The translations under genes and the position numbers were made by a program. From assembly GCA_009691185.1 (NCBI GenBank), contig SHVD01000005.1, positions 1 to 35,898 on the forward strand: DNA of 35,898 bases, given 5' to 3'. Under the pieces are notes generated by a model, which was given only the letters and a program-made list of their open reading frames with translations, ran no database searches and was not told the DNA's origin. Source of the stretch: Candidatus Nanopelagicaceae bacterium. Its GTDB lineage: Bacteria; Actinomycetota; Actinomycetes; Nanopelagicales; Nanopelagicaceae. Of the stretch, positions 27,802-35,898 are shown piece after piece. Position 1 is the first letter of the stretch. Every line of letters begins with the position of its first letter.

Positions 27802-28380
27802 CTAGCGCTCAGTTAATACTCCGTAATGAATACTGCCGTCGCCATATGAGCGAAGTTTTAGCTGCTCCAATCCTTCGGGCCAGATGAAATCTTTAGATTT
27901 GGCTTCGCGCTCAATTGCAATCACGCCAAACTTGCTTAATAGATTTAAGGTGAGAATTTTCTTTAAGATTTTTTCGACCTCACTATTAGCCACCTCATAT
28001 GGTGGATCAATATAAATAACCTCATAAGGATTTTTTGCGGTATGGTTTAGAAATTCAAACACACTCTTTGTATGAACTTTATATTTCCCAACCCCGTTAA
28101 GATTTGCAATTAATGCGAAGTTCTCCTCACAAACTTCAGAACTAATTGGATTATTTTCCACTGCCTCAACTAAAGCTGCTCCTCGGGAAAGAGCCTCTAC
28201 CCCTACTGCGCCAGAGCCAGCAAAAAGATCTAAAAAATGTAAACCTTCCAGATTATTAAAAGTAGAGATTAATGATGAGAATAATCCCTCACGCGCCCGA
28301 TCAGATGTTGGTCTGGTAATTGAAGGGGGTGAAAAAAGTTTGCGCCCCTTGCCAAGTCCGGCGATTATTCGCATGCTCAT
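27802..28380 (-). CDS. rsmD: 16S rRNA (guanine(966)-N(2))-methyltransferase RsmD
   Basis: MRIIAGLGKGRKLFSPPSITRPTSDRAREGLFSSL; LDLFAGSGAVGVEALSRGA; YIDPPYE. Confidence 0.94.
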   Translation of the reverse strand: MSMRIIAGLGKGRKLFSPPSITRPTSDRAREGLFSSLISTFNNLEGLHFLDLFAGSGAVGVEALSRGAALVEAVENNPISSEVCEENFALIANLNGVGKYKVHTKSVFEFLNHTAKNPYEVIYIDPPYEVANSEVEKILKKILTLNLLSKFGVIAIEREAKSKDFIWPEGLEQLKLRSYGDGSIHYGVLTER

Positions 28381-30563
28381 GATTTATCCATAAAACCAGT
28401 GGCCTCATCAACTTTCAACTTTTCAACCTCAACTTTTAATTGTGGCAGGTCAGTCAATTCCGGATTCTTTGCCAAAACATTAAGTGCCACCTCTCTGGCT
28501 TGATCAATTAATTTTTCATCTCGTAATACTCGCAGCAGGCGCAAATGCGATTTACCGCCAGATTGTGAGCGACCGAGAACATCTCCCTCTTTGCGCTGCT
28601 CTAGATCTAATCTTGCTAGTTCAAAGCCATCAAGTGTCGCAGCTACTGCAACCAGCCGTTGCATGCTTTGTGAATCCTCTTGGGCATTACTAACAAATAG
28701 ACAAAGTCCAGGCACGCTTCCTCTGCCAACTCTGCCGCGTAATTGATGCAACTGTGAGACACCAAATCTATCTGCATCCATTATTACCATCATTGATGCA
28801 TTGGGTACGTCAACTCCAACCTCGATCACAGTTGTCGCAATTAAAACCTCGATCTCCCCTTTCGCAAATGCACTCATGGTTTCATCTTTAATCTCACTAG
28901 ATAACTTGCTATGCAGTACCGCTATTTTTAAACCTTTAAGTGGGCCACTGGCTAGCTCTGGTGCTAACTCCTCAACCGCACTCATTTCATCATTATCTAA
29001 ATACTCCTCACCAAGTAGTGAGGCTGCGGTGATTTCTCTCGCTGTCATCTTCTTATTCGGATTGGCGATTCGCGGTGCAACAATGTAAACCTGATGTCCT
29101 TTCGCTACCTCCTCCTTCACTCTCTCCCAAGCTCTATTTAAGTAATGCGGCTTTTCAAGCACTGGTATTAAGTGAGTTGTGATTCCTATTCGACCAGCAG
29201 GTAATTCATGCAAGGTTGAGATATCAAGATCACCAAAAACTGTCATTGCAACAGTGCGAGGTATTGGTGTTGCTGTCATTACTAATAGATGTGGTGGCTG
29301 CTTTGCCTTCATCCTTAATGCATCCCGTTGCTCTACACCAAACCTATGTTGCTCATCTACTACAACTAAACCTAAATCTTTGAACTCAACTCCATCTGAA
29401 ATAAGTGCATGTGTGCCAATTACAATTCCAGTTTGTCCAGAGGCAAGTTTTGCGTGAATCGCTTTTTTTTGAGCAAGTGGTAGCGACCCAGTTAATAACT
29501 CAACCTGGGTACCAATTTCACCAGCTTGCAATATTCCAGCCTGAGCTAAATCGCCTAATAATTTAGTAATCGTTCGATAATGTTGTTGGGCTAGCACCTC
29601 AGTTGGTGCAAGCAACGCAACTTGCCCTGATGAATCAACTACCGACAACATCGCTCTTAATGCCACAACAGTTTTTCCGGAGCCGACCTCTCCCTGTAAT
29701 AATCTATGCATCGGGTATTTATTTGAAAGATCCTTTTCAATTTGACTATTAACTTCAATTTGTCCAGAGGTGTATTTGAAAGGCAATTTTTCCTCAAATG
29801 CTGCCACTAAAACTGGCGTATTTGGAGTTCTTGATTTTGTGCTTAACTTTGCAATTTCATTTCGTCGCTGACCCAACAACAACTGCAGAAGTAATGCCTC
29901 ATCAAAAGTGAGCCTTTGTTTGGCATTTTCTGCAGATTCAAGATCTGGCGGCTGATGAATATCAGCAAATGCTTTTTTCAAAGTTGGGTAAGCAAACTGA
30001 GCTGCAATATCTTTAGGTAAATAATCTGGCAACTCATCTAGAGAATCTAAAGTTAATTTCACACACTGCATAATTTTCCAAGAGGGTAATTTTGATGTCG
30101 CTGGATATACTGGCAGGAATTTGCCAGCAAACTCAGCTACTGCTGAATCAACATCATCACCATCAGGTATCAGCTGATAATCAGGGTGGGATAGTTGACG
30201 CTTTCCTTTAAAGATACCTACTTTGCCTGCAAATAACCCCACCCGACCGGTTTTTAAATCTTTTTCTCGCCACGCTTGGTTGAAAAAAGTTAGGGATAAA
30301 TTTGCACTGCCGTCAGTAACTACTACCTCTAAGATATTTTTTCCATTTGCTCGACGTAATTTGACTGCCTCTATTTCAGCCAAGATTGTTACCTCATCTT
30401 CTGCAATTAAAGTAGAAATATCAGTCAATTCACCACGAACCACATACCTACGCGGATAATGTCGCAGTAATTCATTAACATCTGTAATACCAAAGGATTT
30501 CTCTAAAACCGCAGCAGTCCGATCGCCTAAGACATTAGTTAATCGGGTGGTAAGGATTGCCAT
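28377..30563 (-). CDS. recG: ATP-dependent DNA helicase RecG
   Basis: LLQGEVGSGKTVVAL, VVDEQHRFGVEQR, TATPIPRTVAMT, LRGRVGRG. Confidence 0.96.
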   Translation of the reverse strand: MAILTTRLTNVLGDRTAAVLEKSFGITDVNELLRHYPRRYVVRGELTDISTLIAEDEVTILAEIEAVKLRRANGKNILEVVVTDGSANLSLTFFNQAWREKDLKTGRVGLFAGKVGIFKGKRQLSHPDYQLIPDGDDVDSAVAEFAGKFLPVYPATSKLPSWKIMQCVKLTLDSLDELPDYLPKDIAAQFAYPTLKKAFADIHQPPDLESAENAKQRLTFDEALLLQLLLGQRRNEIAKLSTKSRTPNTPVLVAAFEEKLPFKYTSGQIEVNSQIEKDLSNKYPMHRLLQGEVGSGKTVVALRAMLSVVDSSGQVALLAPTEVLAQQHYRTITKLLGDLAQAGILQAGEIGTQVELLTGSLPLAQKKAIHAKLASGQTGIVIGTHALISDGVEFKDLGLVVVDEQHRFGVEQRDALRMKAKQPPHLLVMTATPIPRTVAMTVFGDLDISTLHELPAGRIGITTHLIPVLEKPHYLNRAWERVKEEVAKGHQVYIVAPRIANPNKKMTAREITAASLLGEEYLDNDEMSAVEELAPELASGPLKGLKIAVLHSKLSSEIKDETMSAFAKGEIEVLIATTVIEVGVDVPNASMMVIMDADRFGVSQLHQLRGRVGRGSVPGLCLFVSNAQEDSQSMQRLVAVAATLDGFELARLDLEQRKEGDVLGRSQSGGKSHLRLLRVLRDEKLIDQAREVALNVLAKNPELTDLPQLKVEVEKLKVDEATGFMDKS

Positions 30564-30692
30564 AGTGGAAGTATCTAACGCCGCCTGGCCAACTATGCGT
30601 AACTACCCACCGGATTAGCCATTTAATACCCTCACAAGGTAATCTTTCGCCTCTAATTAAGTGAACCAAGGAAAATCAAGGGAGTAATTAAC

Positions 30693-30878
30693 GTGTCTTC
30701 TGTATGCGATCTCTGCGGTAAGGCTCCAAGCTTTGGTAATAACGTCTCCCATTCAAAGCATGCAACCCGCCGCCGTTGGAATCCAAATATTCAAAAGATC
30801 CGCACAATTATCAATGGCCAAGCTAAACGTAAAAATGTTTGTGCATCATGTCTTAAAGCGGGTAAAGCAGTTCGCTAA
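30693..30878 (+). CDS. rpmB: 50S ribosomal protein L28 (zinc-binding C+ form)
   Basis: MSSVCDLCGKAPSFGNNVSHSKHATRRRWNPNIQ..CASCLKAGKAVR; SD GGGAG. Confidence 0.95.
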   Translation: MSSVCDLCGKAPSFGNNVSHSKHATRRRWNPNIQKIRTIINGQAKRKNVCASCLKAGKAVR

Positions 30879-31814
30879 TTAAAAGTGCTGATATCCAGCC
30901 TTTTGAATTTTTTCACCATCAAGTAACACCTCACCATTGCCCAGCTCTACGACGCCAATCTCAAGCCCAATCTCATCACTAGCATTTTTAGGATCCACAG
31001 TAGCTAGAAAAAAGTGATCCTCTCCTCCGGTCAGAATCCAATCAAATACCTGCTCACCTAACTCAACTGCTAACTCTGCAAGATCTTTAAAATCTGATCC
31101 TGATATTAATTTATCTTTAGATAAATTAATTCTTACAGTTGACGCAGAGGCAATATGGCTAGCGTCAGTGACTAGTCCATCGCTGATATCACACATTGAT
31201 GTAGCTACTTGTATTAATTTATCTGGCGCACTTAGCTTTGGATTCAAATGAGCCTCAACTACATATCTAGGACGATCTAACCCACGGGTTAATATTGCAA
31301 GACCAGCAGCAGATAATCCAGGTAATGCGGATACATAAACAATGTCGCCCACTTTCGCACCTGACCTAGTAATTGGTTTTTCTGAAATCTCACCAAGTGC
31401 GGTAATGCTTAAACTCATCTTCTCTGCTCTACTTAAATCTCCACCAATAACTGCAACTTCAAATTTATCAGCAACTGATCTAATTCCTTTTGCTAACTCA
31501 CTTACCATCTGCGAGTTATTAACCTCGGTGATAGCTGCTGCTACCAGTAGATATTTAGGAGTAGCTCCCATAGCAAATATGTCTGCCAGGTTTGCCGTTG
31601 TTAACTTGGCACCTATTTGAAACGGAGTAGACCATCCCCGTTTGAAATGGATATCTTCAACCGCCATATCCACCGTTGCCACTAGTTTTTTATTCGAGGC
31701 CAAAATCACAGCAGCATCATCACCGATGCCTATCTCAACTCCAGTTTGGAATGAGGCGTGAAAAAGATCGCGCAACTGTGCGATCAGCCCTGCTTCAGAT
31801 TCAGTCAATGCCAC
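30879..31814 (-). CDS. thiL: Thiamine-monophosphate kinase
   Basis: GIGDDAAVILA, TVDMAVEDIHFKRGWSTPFQIGAKLTTANLADIFAMGATPKYLLVA, VIGGDLSRAEKMSLSITALGE, DISDGLVTDASHIA. GTG start at 31814, or TTG a few codons in after GGGGAG. Confidence 0.95.
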   Translation of the reverse strand: MALTESEAGLIAQLRDLFHASFQTGVEIGIGDDAAVILASNKKLVATVDMAVEDIHFKRGWSTPFQIGAKLTTANLADIFAMGATPKYLLVAAAITEVNNSQMVSELAKGIRSVADKFEVAVIGGDLSRAEKMSLSITALGEISEKPITRSGAKVGDIVYVSALPGLSAAGLAILTRGLDRPRYVVEAHLNPKLSAPDKLIQVATSMCDISDGLVTDASHIASASTVRINLSKDKLISGSDFKDLAELAVELGEQVFDWILTGGEDHFFLATVDPKNASDEIGLEIGVVELGNGEVLLDGEKIQKAGYQHF

Positions 31815-31897
31815 TCCCCAATTAACTCGCTATAGGCTACCCTTTCATACAGCTACATTTCATCGTTGAATATGTAGCTCGGATTGAGAGGCAAGAA

Positions 31898-32134
31898 ATG
31901 TCTGTTCAGGCTTACATACTTATCCAAACTGAGGTTGGTAAAGCATCTAGTGTTGCAAAGGCTGTCTCTGCAATTGCAGGTGTGACAATCGCTGAAGGTG
32001 TTACCGGTCCATATGATGTGATTATGCGAGCAGAGTCGGCCAGTATGGAAGATTTTGGGCGGACCGTATTAGCTAAAGTTCAAGCAGTATCTGGGATCAC
32101 CAGAACTTTGACTTGCCCAGTTACAAGCCACTGA
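31898..32134 (+). CDS. Stand-alone Lrp/AsnC ligand-binding (RAM) domain protein
   Basis: MSVQAYILIQTEVGKASSVAKAVSAIAGVTIAEGVTGPYDVIMRAESASMEDFGRTVLAKVQAVSGITRTLT. Confidence 0.88.
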   Translation: MSVQAYILIQTEVGKASSVAKAVSAIAGVTIAEGVTGPYDVIMRAESASMEDFGRTVLAKVQAVSGITRTLTCPVTSH

Positions 32135-32154
32135 GGGTTGATAAAACTTCTTAA

Positions 32155-32385
32155 CTAAAACCAGCGAATCATTCCAATGATTCCTGCTGTAGCGTAAAAG
32201 AACTGTAGAAATAGTATTCCCTTGTGTTTACCCAAGAAAGCCCAAATTCCTATGAATGCAGAGGAAGCCAATAGGAGGGTGAAGCCAATAAATTCAGCTC
32301 CAATGTTGGCAGCAACTAGCAGCGAATAAAAAATAGCGGTGATAACACCAAGCCACTCAAAAAATCTTGACTTACTTATCTTCAT
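32155..32385 (-). CDS. Small 3-TM membrane protein, half-PnuC-like
   Basis: 76 aa, hydrophobic; FLQFFYATAGIIGMIRWF resembles the repeated PnuT motifs ALQFVFIAGGIWGWFGW and LYSIFTGIAVWGWIRWH. Overlaps the start of the next gene by 4 nt. Confidence 0.6.
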   Translation of the reverse strand: MKISKSRFFEWLGVITAIFYSLLVAANIGAEFIGFTLLLASSAFIGIWAFLGKHKGILFLQFFYATAGIIGMIRWF

Positions 32386-32879
32386 TTAGCCACCATACCA
32401 ACCATCATCGATTTTGCATCAGTACAACCCAATAATTCACTGTAACTAGTAGGAAAGACCGCATGCGGGTGCCCTGCTGCAACCCAGATGACCTCGTAAT
32501 CATTTAATGCTTCATCAATTAATGTAATTGCAGGTGATGTAAGCCAGCCAATAGGAGCCACGCCACCAATTGAAAATCCTGAACTTTCTTTCACATAATC
32601 AGCATCAACCCGCTCTAATTTTTCAACACCCAACTTGCTGGCAACTAACTCTGTATCAACACGGTGCCGGCCAGAGGTAATAACTAATAACGGTGATTGG
32701 TCAGGCAATTTAAATATAATTGAAGAAGCAATTTGCCCTACCAAGATTCCAAGGCCTGCTGCAGCCTCCGCTGCACTCTTTGCTGTTTCAGCTAATACCT
32801 TTATTTCACCTTTAATAGAGAATGTTTCCATAGCAGCTACTACCCGCTTTACCGCTGACTTTTCTAAAACGCCACTCAT
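32382..32879 (-). CDS. YbaK/ProX-type aminoacyl-tRNA deacylase-like protein
   Basis: LGILVGQIASSIIFKLPDQSPLLVITSGRHRVDTELVASKLG..SGFSIGGVAPIGWLTSPAITLIDEAL..VIWVAAGHPHAVFPTS. Confidence 0.88.
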   Translation of the reverse strand: MSGVLEKSAVKRVVAAMETFSIKGEIKVLAETAKSAAEAAAGLGILVGQIASSIIFKLPDQSPLLVITSGRHRVDTELVASKLGVEKLERVDADYVKESSGFSIGGVAPIGWLTSPAITLIDEALNDYEVIWVAAGHPHAVFPTSYSELLGCTDAKSMMVGMVAK

Positions 32880-32884
32880 GATGA

Positions 32885-33928
32885 TTAGCGAGTAATGCTT
32901 GCTGAGCGATTTTGAGCACTCTGGATTAATTTTGAAATTAATGATTGATAATTTATACCAGTTTTTTCAATCAATTTTGGATAAACCGAGGTTGGGGTAA
33001 AGCCTGGCATAGTGTTAATTTCATTAATTATAATTTGGCCTTCATTTGAGTAGAAAAAATCAATTCTGGCTAATCCTTCACACCCCGCTGCATTAAACGC
33101 GATAAGTGCAGCAGCTTGAATTTTCTCCTCAACACCTTGAGGTAGATCTGCTGGTGCGACTAATTGCATTGAATTGTCTAAATACTTTGCTTGAAAATCA
33201 TAAAACTCATACTTATCAGCGATAACAATCTGGCCAACTGTAGAGACCTTTACTTCACCATCTGCTTGTAAAACTGCGCATTCAATCTCCTTACCAATAA
33301 CAGCTTTTTCAATTATCACCTTAGTATCAAAAGTGAGCGCGTAATCAACGGCAGTAATCAATTCACTTTCCTGCTTAACCTTGCTGGTTCCTCTACTTGA
33401 ACCACTTCTTGCTGGCTTTACAAACAAGGGATATGAAAGATTGCCAGGTAATCTAAATTTGTTTGAAGTTACCACTACTCCTTCAGCCACCTTAAGGCCA
33501 GCAGCAGCAAAAATTGGTTTCGCATAAGACTTATCCATACTTACTGCACTTGCTAGCACTCCAGATCCAACATATCGCAACCCGATCATTTCAAATAATC
33601 CTTGAATCGTGCCATCCTCACCATACGGACCATGCAAAATTGGAAAAGCCACATCAATTGCTAAGTTTTTTCCACCTGAAAATAATCCACTACTGGTTAG
33701 AGTGACCTCAACACCAGATTCTGGTACTGAAGGAAGGGCGCCATTTATAATCGCAAAATTAGTATCTTCAGCAAGTAATAACCATTTACCACTCTTTGTT
33801 ATACCAATTAAAACTGGATCAAATTTGCTGCGATCTATCGCACCTAGAATTCCATTTGCTGAAACACAAGAGATCTCATGCTCACTGCTCTTGCCGCCAC
33901 AGATAATCGCTACTCTTACTTTGCTCAT
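32885..33928 (-). CDS. ddl: D-alanine--D-alanine ligase
   Basis: VRVAIICGGKSSEHEISCVSA; FPILHGPYGEDGTIQGLFEMIGLRYVGSGVLASAVSMDK; INEINTMPGFTPTSVYPKL. Confidence 0.96.
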   Translation of the reverse strand: MSKVRVAIICGGKSSEHEISCVSANGILGAIDRSKFDPVLIGITKSGKWLLLAEDTNFAIINGALPSVPESGVEVTLTSSGLFSGGKNLAIDVAFPILHGPYGEDGTIQGLFEMIGLRYVGSGVLASAVSMDKSYAKPIFAAAGLKVAEGVVVTSNKFRLPGNLSYPLFVKPARSGSSRGTSKVKQESELITAVDYALTFDTKVIIEKAVIGKEIECAVLQADGEVKVSTVGQIVIADKYEFYDFQAKYLDNSMQLVAPADLPQGVEEKIQAAALIAFNAAGCEGLARIDFFYSNEGQIIINEINTMPGFTPTSVYPKLIEKTGINYQSLISKLIQSAQNRSASITR

Positions 33929-34926
33929 TAGATTTCAGCCTTAATACTTATCGTCATCAATCGATCCATGGCATCTCTAGGATTTAATGTGCCAGCAACA
34001 ACATCTGAAACTGCTTCAATAATCGGAACTTCAACCCCAACTCGGTGAGCTAGCTCTAAAATCGCTCCAGCTGAATAAACACCCTCCACCGTCTTGACTA
34101 CCTGCGCACGAGCCTTTGCAACTGAACCAGACTTTCCTAAAACTTCACCAAAACTTCTATTTCGTGAAAGTGGAGACTGGGCACTTGCTACTAAGTCACC
34201 AATTCCTGCCAAACCTAAAAAAGTAAGTGGATTGGCGCCATACGCCTGGCCAAGTTTTGCCACTTCGGATAAACCACGAGTAATCATTAAACCTTGAGTA
34301 TTTTCACCATATCCCATACCAACTGCAATACCTACGGCAAGTGCCACGACACTTTTTGCAGCTCCGGCAAACTCACATCCAACCAAGTCATCTGATGGAT
34401 AAATTCTGAAATAATTAGTTGAAAACAACTCCTGCATAATCGCAATATTTAGCGGATTCTCAGAGGCAGCAACCGCACCAGCTGGCTGGCGCATAATGAT
34501 CTCACTAGCCAAATTTGGCCCGGTAATTATTCCCAACCTTGATTTATCTACCTCTAATACTTGCTGGGCAACCTCAGTCATTCGTAATTGAGTCTCAACC
34601 TCAATTCCTTTTATAGTACTGATAATTGGCAGATCTTTGGGAAAAAACCCTTTCCAACTATTCAAGTTTTCACGCAGGGTTTGTGATGGAATTGCCAGCA
34701 AGATGACATCTGCGAACTCAAGTACAGCTTTGATATCAGTAGTAGCTTTAAGCTCTTTTGGCAGATCAATTCCCTTTAAAAATCTTCGATTAGAGTGACG
34801 GCGATTAATCTCACGAACTACTTTTTTATTTCGCCCCCAGATTAATACTTGTTGACCAGAGTCGACCATAACCTGACCTATGGTTGTGCCCCAGGCACCT
34901 GAGCCAAGTACTGCAACTTTTTTCAT
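33928..34926 (-). CDS. gpsA: Glycerol-3-phosphate dehydrogenase [NAD(P)+]
   Basis: KKVAVLGSGAWGTTIGQVMVDSG; ISTIKGIE; ITGPNLASEI; EFAGAAKSVVALAVGIAVGMGYGENTQG. Confidence 0.96.
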   Translation of the reverse strand: MKKVAVLGSGAWGTTIGQVMVDSGQQVLIWGRNKKVVREINRRHSNRRFLKGIDLPKELKATTDIKAVLEFADVILLAIPSQTLRENLNSWKGFFPKDLPIISTIKGIEVETQLRMTEVAQQVLEVDKSRLGIITGPNLASEIIMRQPAGAVAASENPLNIAIMQELFSTNYFRIYPSDDLVGCEFAGAAKSVVALAVGIAVGMGYGENTQGLMITRGLSEVAKLGQAYGANPLTFLGLAGIGDLVASAQSPLSRNRSFGEVLGKSGSVAKARAQVVKTVEGVYSAGAILELAHRVGVEVPIIEAVSDVVAGTLNPRDAMDRLMTISIKAEI

Positions 34927-35705
34927 TTATTACCCCTTTTGAAATTCCCAATACGAGGAAGCGTAGATTTTTTTGGATCAAAAATTTCTAATGGGGCACT
35001 CTCACCACGCAGTTGTTCTAGCAGCCTGGTTACTGCACTCATTACATAAGCTGTTGCCTCCTCGAGCGCCACAGGATCTTCAGCCCTACCTTTCCATTTT
35101 GAAAACTCCAGTGGCGGACCGGCCACGACTTGAAACTTAGCCCTGGGAAATAATTTAAGTTTTTTGCTGTAAGCAGGGAGTAATTTTTGTGCTCCCCATT
35201 GCGCACAGGGGATAACTGGTACTTGAGTTAGGATCGCCAGTCGAGCGATCCCGGTTTTTGCCTTCATTGGCCAATAATTTTCATCCCTAGTCAATGTACC
35301 CTCTGGATAAACACCTAATAGATGACCTGATTTTAAAAATGCAATCGCATGTACAAGTGAATTTGATGCTCCAGATGTCTCTCGCTCAACTGGGATTTGC
35401 CCCGCACCACTTAACACTCGGCCAATAATTGGCAGCTTAAATAGTGAGGCTTTGCCTAGATATCTTGGCGCTCTGCCATTGTCATAAAGAAAGTGCGTAA
35501 AAACCAAAGGATCAACATATGAAATGTGATTGCAAACTGCAATGGCTGCCCCACTCTTTGGAATATTTTCAACTCCACGCCACTCTCGCCTACCAACTAA
35601 ATTTAATATTGGCCGCACCAAAGTAGCGCCAAACTTGAACCAATTAGTTATCCCTAGTGGCTTTCCTACTGGGGGTGCGTAGGAAACTGTTAGTTCGGTG
35701 GACAC
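34923..35705 (-). CDS. plsC: 1-acyl-sn-glycerol-3-phosphate acyltransferase family
   Basis: AIAVCNHISYVDPLVF (NHx4D motif), GVYPEGTLTRD. Confidence 0.92.
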   Translation of the reverse strand: MSTELTVSYAPPVGKPLGITNWFKFGATLVRPILNLVGRREWRGVENIPKSGAAIAVCNHISYVDPLVFTHFLYDNGRAPRYLGKASLFKLPIIGRVLSGAGQIPVERETSGASNSLVHAIAFLKSGHLLGVYPEGTLTRDENYWPMKAKTGIARLAILTQVPVIPCAQWGAQKLLPAYSKKLKLFPRAKFQVVAGPPLEFSKWKGRAEDPVALEEATAYVMSAVTRLLEQLRGESAPLEIFDPKKSTLPRIGNFKRGNK

Positions 35706-35756
35706 TCGTTAATTCTACGACTAATCAGGATAATCGCTATAAATGAGCGTAAAAAA

Positions 35757-35780
35757 CGGGACCCCACGCATGAGATCCCG
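35757..35780 (-). terminator. Rho-independent terminator for the HU-like gene
   Basis: Minus strand CGGGATCTC-ATGCGT-GGGGTCCCG hairpin (9 bp including G-U pairs) followed by TTTTTT (35751-35756). Confidence 0.8.
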
Positions 35781-35799
35781 CTTTTAATTACTAATTAAT

Positions 35800-35898
35800 T
35801 TAGCGACGCTTTGATTTCTTCGCCTTCTTTGCAGGCTTACGTGCGCTCTTCTTTGTCTTTGCAGCAGCTTTAGCTGGTGCTGCCTTTGATGGTGGTGT
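35800..35898 (-). CDS. HU-like DNA-binding protein, Lys/Ala-rich C-terminal tail (partial, truncated by window edge)
   Basis: Minus-strand translation TPPSKAAPAKAAAKTKKSARKPAKKAKKSKRR*; upstream of plsC/gpsA as actinobacterial hupB is. Confidence 0.75.
   Translation of the reverse strand, partial: TPPSKAAPAKAAAKTKKSARKPAKKAKKSKRR

Noticed and set aside
1-35898. Search for prophage, transposase, toxin-antitoxin or anti-phage defence genes
   Set aside because: Nearly all the sequence is accounted for by conserved housekeeping genes in recognisable actinobacterial order; no such gene was identified.

Overview
This 35.9 kb window looks like the core chromosome of a low-GC, streamlined actinobacterium. 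Gene content and order suggest a freshwater acI/Nanopelagicales-type genome, but that is inference. No phage, IS element, CRISPR array, rRNA or tRNA was recognised. Left to right it contains: a carotenoid cluster (crtI partial, crtB, heterodimeric lycopene cyclase crtYc/crtYd); a TPP-riboswitch-controlled pnuT-like transporter with an overlapping P-loop kinase; a PASTA Ser/Thr kinase; nfo; DMT transporters; threonine aldolase; MGMT; class II DAHP synthase; a PFK with PPi-type active-site residues; an alpha/beta hydrolase; the conserved minus-strand block era-dprA-rnhB-lepB-rpsP-ffh-glnK-amtB-ftsY-smc-mutM-rnc-rpmF-DUF177-sepIVA-like-coaD-rsmD-recG; then rpmB, thiL, an AsnC-like RAM protein, a half-PnuC-like ORF, a YbaK-like protein, ddl, gpsA, plsC and the C-terminus of an HU-like protein. 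Main items for a second look: (1) an SMC that appears to lack the hinge domain; (2) a TPP riboswitch controlling pnuT plus an uncharacterised P-loop kinase, which with thiL in the same window suggests a thiamine-salvage route; (3) a strict TANNNT-N6-start-codon pattern at nine genes, indicating widespread leaderless transcription and correcting the crtYc start; (4) GlnR-like operators upstream of amtB-glnK with no adjacent glnD; (5) a ribosomal protein S16 with a 36-bp tandem-repeat acidic tail. Everything was read by eye from the sequence; no alignments or searches were run.
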